From Gemmatimonadales bacterium (GTDB taxonomy: Bacteria > Gemmatimonadota > Gemmatimonadetes > Gemmatimonadales > GWC2-71-9), in NCBI GenBank assembly GCA_036279355.1, contig DASUJH010000034.1, positions 62,001 to 126,000 of the forward strand: 64,000 bases of DNA, in the 5' to 3' direction. The translations under genes were made by a program, and so were the position numbers. The notes beneath the pieces are model-generated. The model was given only the letters and a program-made list of their open reading frames with translations, was not told the origin of the DNA and did no database searches. Below are positions 33,411 through 40,987 of the stretch, piece after piece. Within the stretch, counting starts at the first letter, position 1, and each line of letters opens with the position of its first letter.

Positions 33411-33432
33411 GCCGATTCGAGTTTTGCTCGAC

Positions 33433-33452
33433 ATATCAACGAATCTTGTTTT
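33433..33452 (+). promoter_or_regulatory. Second ArsR-type operator, upstream of arsM
   Basis: GACATATCAAC (33430-33440), three variable bases and TCTTGTT repeat the core of the arsR operator exactly. It lies between arsR and arsM, 12 bp before the arsM ATG, so arsM may have its own ArsR-controlled promoter or a roadblock site. Confidence 0.65.
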
Positions 33453-33464
33453 CCGGAGGAATGC

Positions 33465-34370
33465 ATGACGACGAACAGCGCAAACCCGGCGGGCGACAGG
33501 GCCGAGCCGGCGACGATCAGGGACACCGTCCGCCAGCGCTACGGCGAAGCCGCGAGGCGGGTCCTCGCGGGCGAAGGCGATGCCGATTGCGGGCCCGCCG
33601 ACTCCTGCTGCGGCACGGCCAACTCCTGCTGCGGAGCGGCGCCCGCCACCGGTGGCGGCCATGACCCCATCACGGCCAACCTTTATGGCCCCGACCAGAC
33701 CGCCTGCCTTCCCGCGGAGGCCGTGCTGGCTTCGCTCGGCTGCGGAAATCCGACCGCGCTGGCCGAGCTGCGCGAAGGCGACACGGTGCTCGACCTGGGC
33801 TCGGGCGGCGGCATCGACGTGCTGCTCTCCGCCCGGCGCGTGGGTCCGAGCGGCAAGGCGTACGGCCTCGACATGACCGACGAGATGCTCGCGCTGGCAC
33901 GGGCCAACGCCGCAAAGGCCGGCGCCACCAACGTCGAGTTCCTCGAGGGCGAGATCGAGCACATCCCGCTGCCCGACGCGTCGGTCGACGTCATCATCTC
34001 CAACTGCGTCATCAATCTCTCGGCCGACAAGCGCCGGGTGCTGGCCGAAGCGTTCCGGGTGCTCAAGCCGGGCGGCCGGCTCGCGGTATCGGACGTGGTC
34101 GTGCGCGGCGAGCTGCCGGCGCCGGTGCGGCGGAGCATGGAGCTGTGGGTCGGCTGCGTGGCGGGCGCGCTCGAGGAAGGCGAGTTCAAGGCGCTCCTTG
34201 CCGAGACGGGATTCACCGGCGCCGAGATCGAGCCCACCAGGATCTATCAGATGGAAGACGCGCGCGCGTTTCTGGCCGGGACCGATGCCGACCTCGAGGT
34301 ACTGGCCCGTGAGGTAACGGGGCGGGTAATGGGTGCGTTCGTGCGGGCGACCAAGCCGGGCGCGGCGTGA
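33465..34370 (+). CDS. arsM: Arsenite S-adenosylmethionine methyltransferase
   Basis: A protein of 301 residues that methylates As(III) with SAM to mono-, di- and trimethylated, partly volatile products. SAM motif [11 protein letters not shown] (about 108-118). The three arsenic-ligand cysteines expected for ArsM are present: Cys93 (LGCGNP), Cys181 (ISNCVINL) and Cys231 (WVGCVAGAL). An N-terminal segment adds two CCG knuckles (SCCG, residues 47-57). CCGGAGG lies 5 nt before the ATG. Second gene of the ars operon; no ArsB or Acr3 pump follows. Confidence 0.96.
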   Translation: MTTNSANPAGDRAEPATIRDTVRQRYGEAARRVLAGEGDADCGPADSCCGTANSCCGAAPATGGGHDPITANLYGPDQTACLPAEAVLASLGCGNPTALAELREGDTVLDLGSGGGIDVLLSARRVGPSGKAYGLDMTDEMLALARANAAKAGATNVEFLEGEIEHIPLPDASVDVIISNCVINLSADKRRVLAEAFRVLKPGGRLAVSDVVVRGELPAPVRRSMELWVGCVAGALEEGEFKALLAETGFTGAEIEPTRIYQMEDARAFLAGTDADLEVLAREVTGRVMGAFVRATKPGAA

Positions 34371-34888
34371 GCCGGCCGCCGCTCCGGCTCCTCTTCGTCT
34401 GCACCGGTAACAGCGCTCGGAGCCAGATCGCCGAAGCCGTGCTCAACGCTGAAGCCGGCGGGCGGGTGGTGGCGGAGAGCGCCGGTGTCGAGCCGGCGGC
34501 GCGGGTGAATCCGCTCGCGGTGCGAGTGCTGGAGGAGTACGGCTACGCCTCGCCCGGCCATGCGCCTCGCGGGCTCGATGTCGCCGCCACGCGAGAGTGG
34601 GACTGCGTCGTCACCGTCTGCGATCACGCGCGGGAGAGCTGCCCGCTTCTTCCCGGCCGGCCGGCGGTGGCGCACTGGGGCATGCCGGACCCCGCTGCGG
34701 TGGGCGGCAGCGACGCGGTGCGGCGCGCCGCGTTCGAAGCGGCCTTCCGGGTGATCCGCGGCCGGGTCCGCCGGCTGCTCGCGCTCTCGCCCGAGCGGCT
34801 GAGTCGGGGCGAGCTCGCGCAGCAGGTCGACGCGATCGCCAGGGAGCCGTCCGGTCCGACGTCCGCCGGGGAGCACCGGGCCGGCTGA
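34367..34888 (+). CDS. arsC: Arsenate reductase, low-molecular-weight phosphatase type
   Basis: A protein of 173 residues with the LMW tyrosine-phosphatase P-loop FVCTGNSARSQIAEA (catalytic Cys12) and the HWGMPDPAAV segment typical of ArsC (HWxxpDP). The additional cysteines Cys85 and Cys92 (TVCDHARESC) suit the thioredoxin-coupled mechanism, in which electrons pass along a Cys relay. Start is GTG overlapping the arsM stop (GTGA). Extra C-terminal helix beyond residue 140 is longer than in classical ArsC. Confidence 0.93.
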   Translation: MSRPPLRLLFVCTGNSARSQIAEAVLNAEAGGRVVAESAGVEPAARVNPLAVRVLEEYGYASPGHAPRGLDVAATREWDCVVTVCDHARESCPLLPGRPAVAHWGMPDPAAVGGSDAVRRAAFEAAFRVIRGRVRRLLALSPERLSRGELAQQVDAIAREPSGPTSAGEHRAG

Positions 34889-35252
34889 GTCGCGCACCGG
34901 CCCGCGCCGCAGCATCGTCGCACCATCATCCCAGCCCCCGCCCAGCAGCCATCCTCCCCAGCTTTGCCGCTGGTCCACCGCTCCTATCGCCAGCACTTAT
35001 GCGAGCTTACCGGGCAGCGTGGCTGCGGCCGCTCTTGTCGCAGCAATGTACAACAAAACGCGCGCGAATTGCACATCATGATGAACGAATATCAGGGCTA
35101 GCGCCGCTCGTACGCGGTTAGCGCCGTGAATATGTGCATATGATGCAGGCAATCGCACACACTTCGCTTGCGCATTCCCCCTCCAATCACTATCGTATCC
35201 GGCGCCAAGCCCGTGCGGCTCGACCGTTCACCCCGACCTGAGGCCAACACCG
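34889..35252. other. Intergenic region, ars operon to amt, relatively AT-rich
   Basis: 364 bp without a gene. The stretch 35035-35160 is AT-richer than its surroundings and holds short dyads such as ATATGTGCATAT (35132-35143). No conserved RNA was recognised. No NtrC site or -24/-12 sigma54 promoter was found, despite the amt-PII genes downstream. Confidence 0.5.
35168..35196 (+). promoter_or_regulatory. Candidate sigma70 promoter for amt
   Basis: TTGCGC (35168-35173), a 17-bp spacer and TATCGT (35191-35196), 56 bp before the amt GTG. Matches are 4 of 6 in each box with ideal spacing; sequence evidence only. Confidence 0.4.
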
Positions 35253-36605
35253 GTGCCGATCTCCGCGCTGCTCCCACTGCTACAGAGCGCCGCCCCCGCC
35301 CCCGTCCCCGTCCCCGCGCCGACGGTCGTCCCCGCCGACACCGCGTGGATGCTCACGGCCACCGCGCTCGTGCTGCTCATGACCCCGGCGCTCGGCTTCT
35401 TCTACGGAGGCCTCGTCCGGTCCAAGAGCTCGCTCAACACCATGATGATGAGCTACGTGGCGCTCGGTGTGGTCGGCATCCTCTGGGCAGTCGCCGCCTA
35501 CAGCCTCGCCTTTGCCGACGGGTCGGCCTGGATCGGGGGGCTGCAGAACGCTTTCCTCAATGGGGTCACGGCGGACGCCAAGGGCACCATTCCCCACGTG
35601 CTCTTCATGGCCTATCAGGGCACCTTCGCCATCATCACGGCGGCGCTCATCTCCGGCGCCATCGTCGAGCGGATGCGGTTCGGACCCTACATCGCCTTCA
35701 TCGCGATCTGGGCGCTCGTGGTGTACGCGCCGGTGGCGCACTGGGTCTGGGGCGGTGGCTGGCTCGGCAAGCTCGGCGTGCTCGACTTTGCCGGCGGCAC
35801 GGTGGTGCACATCAACGCCGGCGTGTCGGCGCTCGTGGCCGCGGCGGTGATCGGCGCGCGCAAGGACTACGGGCGGCAGGCCATTCTGCCGCACAACGTG
35901 CCGTTCGTGCTGCTCGGTGCCGGGCTCCTCTGGTTCGGCTGGTTCGGCTTCAACGGCGGCAGCGCGCTCGCGGCCAACGGGTCGGCGGCGACGGCGTTCA
36001 CCAACACCTTCCTGGCCCCGATGGCGACACTCGTCGTGTGGGTGCTGCTCGACTACGTCCGGACCCGGCGGGCTACGGCCGTGGGCGGGGCCACCGGCAT
36101 CGTGGTGGGTCTCGTGGCCATCACGCCGGCAGCGGGGTTCGTGAGCCCGATGGGCGCGCTTGCCCTGGGCGCGCTCGCGGCGTTCCCGTCATACTTCGCC
36201 ATCATCCTCCGCTCGCGCACCCGGCTGGACGATTCGCTCGACGTTTTCGCAGGCCACGGCATCGGCGGCATCACCGGCGCGCTGCTCACCGGCGTATTCG
36301 CGGTAAAGGCGTGGGGCGGCACCGACGGTCTCCTGGCCGGCAACGCCGCGCAGCTCGGGATCCAGGCGGTGGGCGTCGTGGCTTCGTTCGTCTACGCGGG
36401 TGTGATGACGTTCGTGATCCTCAAGGTGCTCGGGTCCGTCGTGGAGCTCCGCGGCGTCAGTCAGGCCGAGGCGCTCGGCATGGACGTGACGCAGCACGGC
36501 GAGGAGGCGTACACCAGCGGCGAGGGTTCGATCCTGGTGCTGCCGGATTCCGACTTCGGGGTGGCGCCCGCACCGGCGCTTACCCCTCACCCCATCGCGC
36601 GCTGA
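35253..36605 (+). CDS. amt: Ammonium transporter
   Basis: A protein of 450 residues of the Amt/MEP/Rh family with 11 membrane segments that form a trimeric ammonium channel. The twin pore histidines are His186 (GTVVHINAG) and His335 (VFAGHGIGGI). ALGFFYGGLVRSKSSLNTMM is the family TM1-TM2 signature. Start is GTG; the first 28 residues are a Pro/Ala-rich leader, perhaps a cleaved signal. A PII gene follows 32 bp later, the classical amt-glnK pairing, so transport is probably gated by that PII protein. Confidence 0.96.
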   Translation: MPISALLPLLQSAAPAPVPVPAPTVVPADTAWMLTATALVLLMTPALGFFYGGLVRSKSSLNTMMMSYVALGVVGILWAVAAYSLAFADGSAWIGGLQNAFLNGVTADAKGTIPHVLFMAYQGTFAIITAALISGAIVERMRFGPYIAFIAIWALVVYAPVAHWVWGGGWLGKLGVLDFAGGTVVHINAGVSALVAAAVIGARKDYGRQAILPHNVPFVLLGAGLLWFGWFGFNGGSALAANGSAATAFTNTFLAPMATLVVWVLLDYVRTRRATAVGGATGIVVGLVAITPAAGFVSPMGALALGALAAFPSYFAIILRSRTRLDDSLDVFAGHGIGGITGALLTGVFAVKAWGGTDGLLAGNAAQLGIQAVGVVASFVYAGVMTFVILKVLGSVVELRGVSQAEALGMDVTQHGEEAYTSGEGSILVLPDSDFGVAPAPALTPHPIAR

Positions 36606-36637
36606 CGCGGGGCGCACGCCCACGAGGAGATTGATCC

Positions 36638-37000
36638 ATGAAGCTCATCATCGCGATCGTGCGGCCCGAGCGCCTGAACGACGTGCTCGAGGCGCTTTAC
36701 CGGGCCGAGGTCCGCGGTCTCACCGTGTCGAGGGTGATGGGGCACGGCGGCGAGACCGAGCGGGTGGAGACCTATCGGGGCACCACCGTCAAAATGGGCC
36801 TGCAGGAAAAGGTGCGGCTCGAGATCGGTGTGTCGGACGGCTTCGTCGACGTGACGGTGCGCGCCGTGCTGGCCGCAGCACGTACCGGCGACGTGGGCGA
36901 CGGCAAGGTCTTCGTGCTCGACGTGGAGCAGGTGCACCGGATCCGCACGGGCGAGCGCGACGAGGCGGCCGTGACGCCGTTTGCCGAAAGCACGGCGTGA
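36638..37000 (+). CDS. PII signal-transduction protein lacking Tyr51
   Basis: A 120-residue PII protein that aligns without gaps to E. coli GlnB over the T-loop: ETYRGTTVKMGLQEK replaces the usual ELYRGAEYMVDFLPK. Residue 51 is Val, not the uridylylated Tyr, and residue 39, normally Gln (2-oxoglutarate contact), is Glu. The B- and C-loops are conserved (GDVGDGKVFVLDV and RIRTGERDEAAV), so nucleotide binding should be intact. It probably blocks Amt, but cannot be uridylylated at the usual site, and 2-oxoglutarate sensing may differ. Confidence 0.93.
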   Translation: MKLIIAIVRPERLNDVLEALYRAEVRGLTVSRVMGHGGETERVETYRGTTVKMGLQEKVRLEIGVSDGFVDVTVRAVLAAARTGDVGDGKVFVLDVEQVHRIRTGERDEAAVTPFAESTA

Positions 37001-37043
37001 CCCTCGGCACGGTGACCGCGGGGCGACTGCATTACCCTTGAGC

Positions 37044-37289
37044 ATGCATCGCCGAACCCTGCTCGTTCTCGTCTCGGTCGGCATGGCCGCCGGCGCACTC
37101 ACCGCGTGCGGCGGCCGCGGCGGCAATCCCGACAGCCTCGGTACCGGCGACGGCACCGAAACCGGCGCGATCCAGGGCGCCGCGCGCGCCACCCACGGCG
37201 GCCGGGACATGGCCGGCGACACCCAGTCGGGGTTCGACACCGGGACCGTCCGGGTGGTGGCCGCCGATTCGGTCTCACCGTCTCGCTGA
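37044..37289 (+). CDS. Small lipoprotein of unknown function
   Basis: An 81-residue protein: lipoprotein signal RTLLVLVSVGMAAGALTAC, then a short Gly/Asp/Thr-rich mature part with no recognised domain. ATG at 37044 opens the signal peptide. It follows the PII gene by 43 bp on the same strand. Confidence 0.6.
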   Translation: MHRRTLLVLVSVGMAAGALTACGGRGGNPDSLGTGDGTETGAIQGAARATHGGRDMAGDTQSGFDTGTVRVVAADSVSPSR

Positions 37290-37485
37290 AACCGCAACTC
37301 CCCGTTCCACGTCGTCATTCCGCAGCAACCTGGGGCACAGCGGGCCCCGGTGTTACCCTTCGATCTTGAGCTGTGGCCGCGCATCGGCCGCGCGACGAAC
37401 CATCCGCCCGATGCATCTGTCGAGCGAGACGGATTCCCTTCGATGGTCCACCAGGCCGGACACCCGGCTTTCGCAGGAGTATTGC

Positions 37486-39108
37486 ATGTCGGCACCGTGG
37501 CGTCAGCGTTTCAAGATTACGGCATTCGTGTCCGGAGGATTTCTCTCCGGGCTGCTCATCGCGGGTGCGTTCGATCTGCCCGCCTGGTCGAGCGCCCAGC
37601 AGATTTCCCGCGCGGCGCCGGCCCCGCAGCAGTCGGCGCAGGCGACGCCCGCTGCCCGGGTGTCCGACGCGCCGCCGTCCGGCGCCGCCGGGCTCGAATC
37701 GCTGAGCGAGGCCTTTGCGGCCGTGGCCGAGCACGTAAAGCCAAGCGTCGTGTACATCAAGTCGGAGATCACAGCCCACCGGGACAGCGTGCCCGCGATG
37801 CGGATTCCGCCCGGCTTCGAGCCGTTCTTCCGCGGATTTCCGGGCACGCCCGGCGGTCCCCAGCAGCGGCCGCAGTTCCAGGAAGCGTCGGGCTCCGGCT
37901 TCATCGTTTCGCCCGATGGCTACATCCTCACCAACGCGCATGTGGTGGCCGACTCGAAGCGGGTTACCGTGCGCCTGCTCGACCGGCGCGAGTTCACCGC
38001 CAAGGTGGTGGGGACCGATCCGACGACCGACGTCGCGGTGCTCAAGATCGACGCCGATAACCTCACGCCCGCGGCGCTCGGCAACAGCGACTCGGCCCGC
38101 GTGGGCGAGTGGGTGCTTGCGGTGGGCAATCCGCTCGGCGACAACCTGACGTTCACCGTGACGCAGGGAATCATCAGCGCCAAGGCGCGCTCGCTCAACC
38201 TGCCGAACCGCACGGACCGCAGCATCCAGGACTTCATTCAGACCGACGCGGCAATCAATCCGGGCAATTCGGGCGGGCCGCTCGTCGGCGTGCGCGGTGA
38301 GGTGGTGGGCATCAACTCGGCCATCGCGAGCGAGACCGGCTTTTACTCGGGCTACGGCTTCGCGATCCCGATCAATCTCGCGCGCCAGGTCATGGATCAG
38401 CTCATCCACGGCGGCAAGGTCCACCGGGCCGCGCTCGGCGTGCTGGTGCGCGACGCGACGACCAACGACGCGCAGTACGTCGGGCTGTCCGACGTGCGGG
38501 GCGTGGTGGTGCAGGACTTCACGCCGGAAGGGAAGGCCGCGAAGGACGCCGGGCTGGAGCCGGGCGACATCATCATCGCGGTGAACGGCCAGCCGGTCGA
38601 GTACACGGCGCAACTGCAGCAGCGGATCGCGTTCCAGAAGCCTGGCGAGACGGTGAAGATCACGGTGGCGCGGAAGGGCGGCGTGCGGAAAACGTTCCCC
38701 GTGCCGCTGCAGAACGTGCCGGAGAAGACCGAGCTCGCCTCCGCGAACGACAGTAACAATTCGTCAGACGACAACGGCGCATCCGCGCCGCTTGCCACCC
38801 TGGGCGTCAGCGTGGCGCCACTCGACCAATCCACGGCCGAGCAGTTCGGGCTGCCGAACGACGTGAAGGGGGTCGTCGTGACCGACGTGCGACCGGGCGG
38901 GCCGTCTTATGAGTCGATTGCGGGTCCGGAGAACGGCGGCCCCGACATCATCCAGTCGGTCGAGGGCCACGCGGTGAAGAGCCCGCAAGACCTGCGCAAT
39001 GCGCTCAAGGGCGACAAGGCGGGCGAGATCGTTTCGCTCCGGATCTACAACGCGCGGGCCAAGACCCACCGGGTGGAGCGCATCCGGCTCGGCGAACCCG
39101 GGCAGTGA
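37486..39108 (+). CDS. DegP/HtrA-type periplasmic serine protease with two PDZ domains
   Basis: A protein of 540 residues that degrades misfolded envelope proteins. N-terminal membrane or signal segment ITAFVSGGFLSGLLIAGAF; trypsin-like domain with His in TNAHVV, Asp in TTDVAVLK and Ser in NPGNSGGP; PDZ1 from about residue 320 (LGVLVRDATTN) and PDZ2 from about 445 (LGVSVAPLDQS). An Asn/Ser/Asp-rich linker (NDSNNSSDDNG) separates the PDZs. ATG at 37486 has AGGAG 6 nt upstream; an in-frame ATG at 37366 lacks a Shine-Dalgarno. A Do-like rather than DegS-like protein. Confidence 0.96.
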   Translation: MSAPWRQRFKITAFVSGGFLSGLLIAGAFDLPAWSSAQQISRAAPAPQQSAQATPAARVSDAPPSGAAGLESLSEAFAAVAEHVKPSVVYIKSEITAHRDSVPAMRIPPGFEPFFRGFPGTPGGPQQRPQFQEASGSGFIVSPDGYILTNAHVVADSKRVTVRLLDRREFTAKVVGTDPTTDVAVLKIDADNLTPAALGNSDSARVGEWVLAVGNPLGDNLTFTVTQGIISAKARSLNLPNRTDRSIQDFIQTDAAINPGNSGGPLVGVRGEVVGINSAIASETGFYSGYGFAIPINLARQVMDQLIHGGKVHRAALGVLVRDATTNDAQYVGLSDVRGVVVQDFTPEGKAAKDAGLEPGDIIIAVNGQPVEYTAQLQQRIAFQKPGETVKITVARKGGVRKTFPVPLQNVPEKTELASANDSNNSSDDNGASAPLATLGVSVAPLDQSTAEQFGLPNDVKGVVVTDVRPGGPSYESIAGPENGGPDIIQSVEGHAVKSPQDLRNALKGDKAGEIVSLRIYNARAKTHRVERIRLGEPGQ

Positions 39109-39116
39109 CGCCGAGG

Positions 39117-39145
39117 GCGGTGAGCGCGCGCTAGCGACTCACCGC
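39117..39145. terminator. Hairpin terminator between convergent degP-like and DUF305-like genes
   Basis: GCGGTGAG (39117-39124) pairs with CTCACCGC (39138-39145) across a 13-nt loop. It lies past the protease stop and overlaps the stop of the convergent gene, so it may act both ways. Confidence 0.5.
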
Positions 39146-39744
39146 GGGGCCAGGCGCGCGAGCAGGCGGTCCAGCTCGTGCGCCTGGTGGGCGCGCAGAT
39201 CCTCCGCAACCGTACGCACCACCGTATCCTGCAGGGCGGGCATCATGCTGTCGATCAGCGTGAGGTCCGCCCTGTGGTGCTTGGCGAGCAGGCGCACGAG
39301 CGCGCGGGGCTGTTCGTCGGGTGGGAGCGCGGCGAGCGAGTCGACGGCCGCCTTGAAGCGAGGTGGGACGATCGGGATATAGCGCTCGCCGTAGTGGCTG
39401 CGAAGCAGCTCGTCCATGCGGCGCTTTTCCGGGTGCTCGTGGTTCTCGAATCGCTCCGCGTGGCTGCGGGCTCTGCCGCTCGCGGGGTCCCGGTCCATGC
39501 GGGCCACCAGGTAGTCCAATCCCTGATAGTGATCGAGCAGGCGCTCGAGGAAGCGGCGGTCGGCTGGCACGTCGCCCGCGAGGTGCAGGCGATCGACGCC
39601 GAAGACAACTGTGTCTGCGGCACCGGGCTCGCGGTCGAGCGCGGCGGTCTCGACGGCGTCGTCGCGGACGCTGCCACAGCCCGCGAGCGCCAAGAGCACG
39701 GTCGCGGCGCCGAGCGCTGCGAGCCTCCGAGATTGGGCGACCAT
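39139..39744 (-). CDS. Lipoprotein, DUF305-like
   Basis: A protein of about 201 residues with a lipoprotein signal (LAALGAATVLLALAGC). The C-terminal part LLAKHHRADLTLIDSMMPAL, then LRAHQAHELDRLL, fits the DUF305/ferritin-like pattern (HH...D...M...E...H..E), as does an upstream charged stretch with HEHPEKRRM. The histidines and methionines could bind metal such as copper. ATG at 39744 is used; an in-frame TTG at 39750 is possible. Similarity to DUF305 is weak. Confidence 0.7.
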   Translation of the reverse strand: MVAQSRRLAALGAATVLLALAGCGSVRDDAVETAALDREPGAADTVVFGVDRLHLAGDVPADRRFLERLLDHYQGLDYLVARMDRDPASGRARSHAERFENHEHPEKRRMDELLRSHYGERYIPIVPPRFKAAVDSLAALPPDEQPRALVRLLAKHHRADLTLIDSMMPALQDTVVRTVAEDLRAHQAHELDRLLARLAPR

Positions 39745-39821
39745 GTTCAACTACATGCGATCGGGCGGGCGCGGACGCGGTGACCGGCGTTACGGACGTC
39801 GATCGCGGGGGCTCCGTGTGG

Positions 39822-39945
39822 GGCGCCCGGCCTGGCGGGGACAGCCCCTACCGGCCGCTGCAGTTCGCTCAAGCGGAGAGATCCCAAGGGGGGCTGCCGC
39901 TCACTGACGCGTCCGTCCGGGGCAGCCCCCGCCAGGCCGGGCGCC
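39822..39945 (+). repeat. Hairpin element copy 1 (part of a three-hairpin array)
   Basis: Arms 39822-39840 (GGCGCCCGGCCTGGCGGGG) and 39927-39945 are perfectly complementary over 19 bp, and five to six further pairs extend inward (GCCCC/GGGGC). The internal region holds motif A CTGCAGTTCGCT (39858-39869) and motif B GGCTGCCGCTCACTGACGC (39892-39910). Motif A starts 9 nt after the extended stem, and motif B ends 8 nt before it. No open frame with coding character covers it. Confidence 0.85.
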
Positions 39946-40031
39946 ACCGGCCACGCTCCGAAACGCGGGCGTTCGCAATGCATGCGCGGTGGGCTGCCGG
40001 CGACAAATCCCCGCGCTTCGGAGCGCCGGTG
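39945..40031 (+). repeat. Middle hairpin joining the two element copies
   Basis: CACCGGC, a 3-nt bulge, GCTCCGAA, one mismatch and CGCGGG (39945-39969) pair with 40010-40031, leaving a loop of about 40 nt. It starts at the last base of copy 1 and ends at the first base of copy 2, so all three hairpins abut without linker. It also means the regions just outside both copies are inverted homologues. Confidence 0.8.
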
Positions 40032-40149
40032 CGCCGCGATCGGGGTGTGCGCCGCGTAGCGGGCGTCAGTGAGCGGTAGCCAGAGTTATGATCTCACCCG
40101 AAGAAGCGAACTGCAGTCCGCGGAGTGGCGCACACCCCGATCGCGGCGC
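40031..40149 (-). repeat. Hairpin element copy 2, inverted, with a different stem sequence
   Basis: Arms 40031-40053 and 40127-40149 are perfectly complementary over 23 bp (core GCCGCGATCGGGGTGTGCG) but unrelated to the copy 1 stem. Read on the minus strand, the inside carries motif A CTGCAGTTCGCT (40105-40116) and motif B with one substitution, GGCTACCGCTCACTGACGC (40063-40081). The A-B gap is 23 nt, against 22 in copy 1. Different stem sequence with kept pairing implies selection on structure. Confidence 0.85.
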
Positions 40150-40375
40150 GCATTCGGACCGCCATGCCGCCGCCGAGCGAGTTGATTGCCGCCGCCCACC
40201 GCGGCGCAACCGGTGGAATGCCCGGTCGGCGCGTCCCCTGGACGTGCCTTCCCATGCTGGACGCGGCGTGACGACAACGCGTTAGCGGTCGATAGGCCGC
40301 GGGTACGTCGCTTGCTGCGCCCAGGCGCGGCACCCAGCCGATGATGAGAGGCTACCCCGACGCCGGAGATGGACG
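40150..40375. other. Intergenic remainder before the Gly-zipper lipoprotein
   Basis: 226 bp with no supported gene, RNA or repeat copy. The integron-like core GTTAGCG at 40281 lacks a partner, so it was not called. Confidence 0.4.
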
Positions 40376-40987
40376 ATGCGCCGAACCCTCACCACGACCT
40401 CCGCACTCGCGGTGCTCGCGACGCTCACCGCATGCGGCGCGGGCGGCAAACTTGCCCAGGGGCCGAGCGAGTTGGCGGCGGGCACCCGCGTCACCGCGAA
40501 GCTCGATGACGAAATCCACTCCCGCCACAATAAGGCGGGTGAGTCCGTGACGGCCACGGTGTCGTCGGCCGTGAAGGACGAGCACGGGCAGGTGGTGATA
40601 CCGGAGGGCGCTACGCTCACGCTCCGGATCGAGGCGATCCACGAATCCGAGCACAAGGGCGATCCGGGCGTGCTCCGCCTCTCGACCCAGCAGCTCGCGG
40701 CCGATGGGCACACCTATCCGCTCACGGCGAGCGTGGTCTCCGTGGAGCGGCAGCTCGCGGGGCGGAAGACCAACGTGAACGACGCGGCCAAGGTGGGCGT
40801 CGGCGTCGGCGCGGGCGCGCTCGCGGGCGGGCTCGTGGCGGGAGGGAAGGGTGCGGTGGTAGGCGGCGTGCTGGGCGGCGCGGTCGGCACGCAGCGCGCC
40901 ATTCAGACCAAGGATCGCGACGTGTACGTGGCCAAGGGATCGCGGATCGTGATCGCGCTCAAACAGAAGTTGCTGGCTGAGCGCTGA
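40376..40987 (+). CDS. Lipoprotein with glycine-zipper segment
   Basis: A protein of 203 residues. Lipoprotein signal ALAVLATLTAC; a beta domain (about residues 30-130) with ELAAGTRVTAKLDDEIHSRH and VVIPEGATLTLRIEAI, resembling TrbI/BamE-adjacent lipoproteins that regulate envelope; then VGVGVGAGALAGGLVAGGKG, a glycine-zipper likely to insert in or contact a membrane. Start ATG has GGAG 7 nt upstream. Function unknown. Stop codon abuts that of the convergent PHP phosphatase gene (TGATCA). Confidence 0.8.
   Translation: MRRTLTTTSALAVLATLTACGAGGKLAQGPSELAAGTRVTAKLDDEIHSRHNKAGESVTATVSSAVKDEHGQVVIPEGATLTLRIEAIHESEHKGDPGVLRLSTQQLAADGHTYPLTASVVSVERQLAGRKTNVNDAAKVGVGVGAGALAGGLVAGGKGAVVGGVLGGAVGTQRAIQTKDRDVYVAKGSRIVIALKQKLLAER

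Noticed and set aside
34889-35252. NtrC site or sigma54 promoter before amt
   Set aside because: No GG-N10-GC element with proper context and no TGCAC-type dyad; a sigma70-like TTGCGC-17-TATCGT fits better.
40270-40300. Integron attC-like core (GTTAGCG)
   Set aside because: The core does not fit GTTRRRY and no RYYYAAC partner or integrase was found; the nearby hairpins lack attC spacer bulges.
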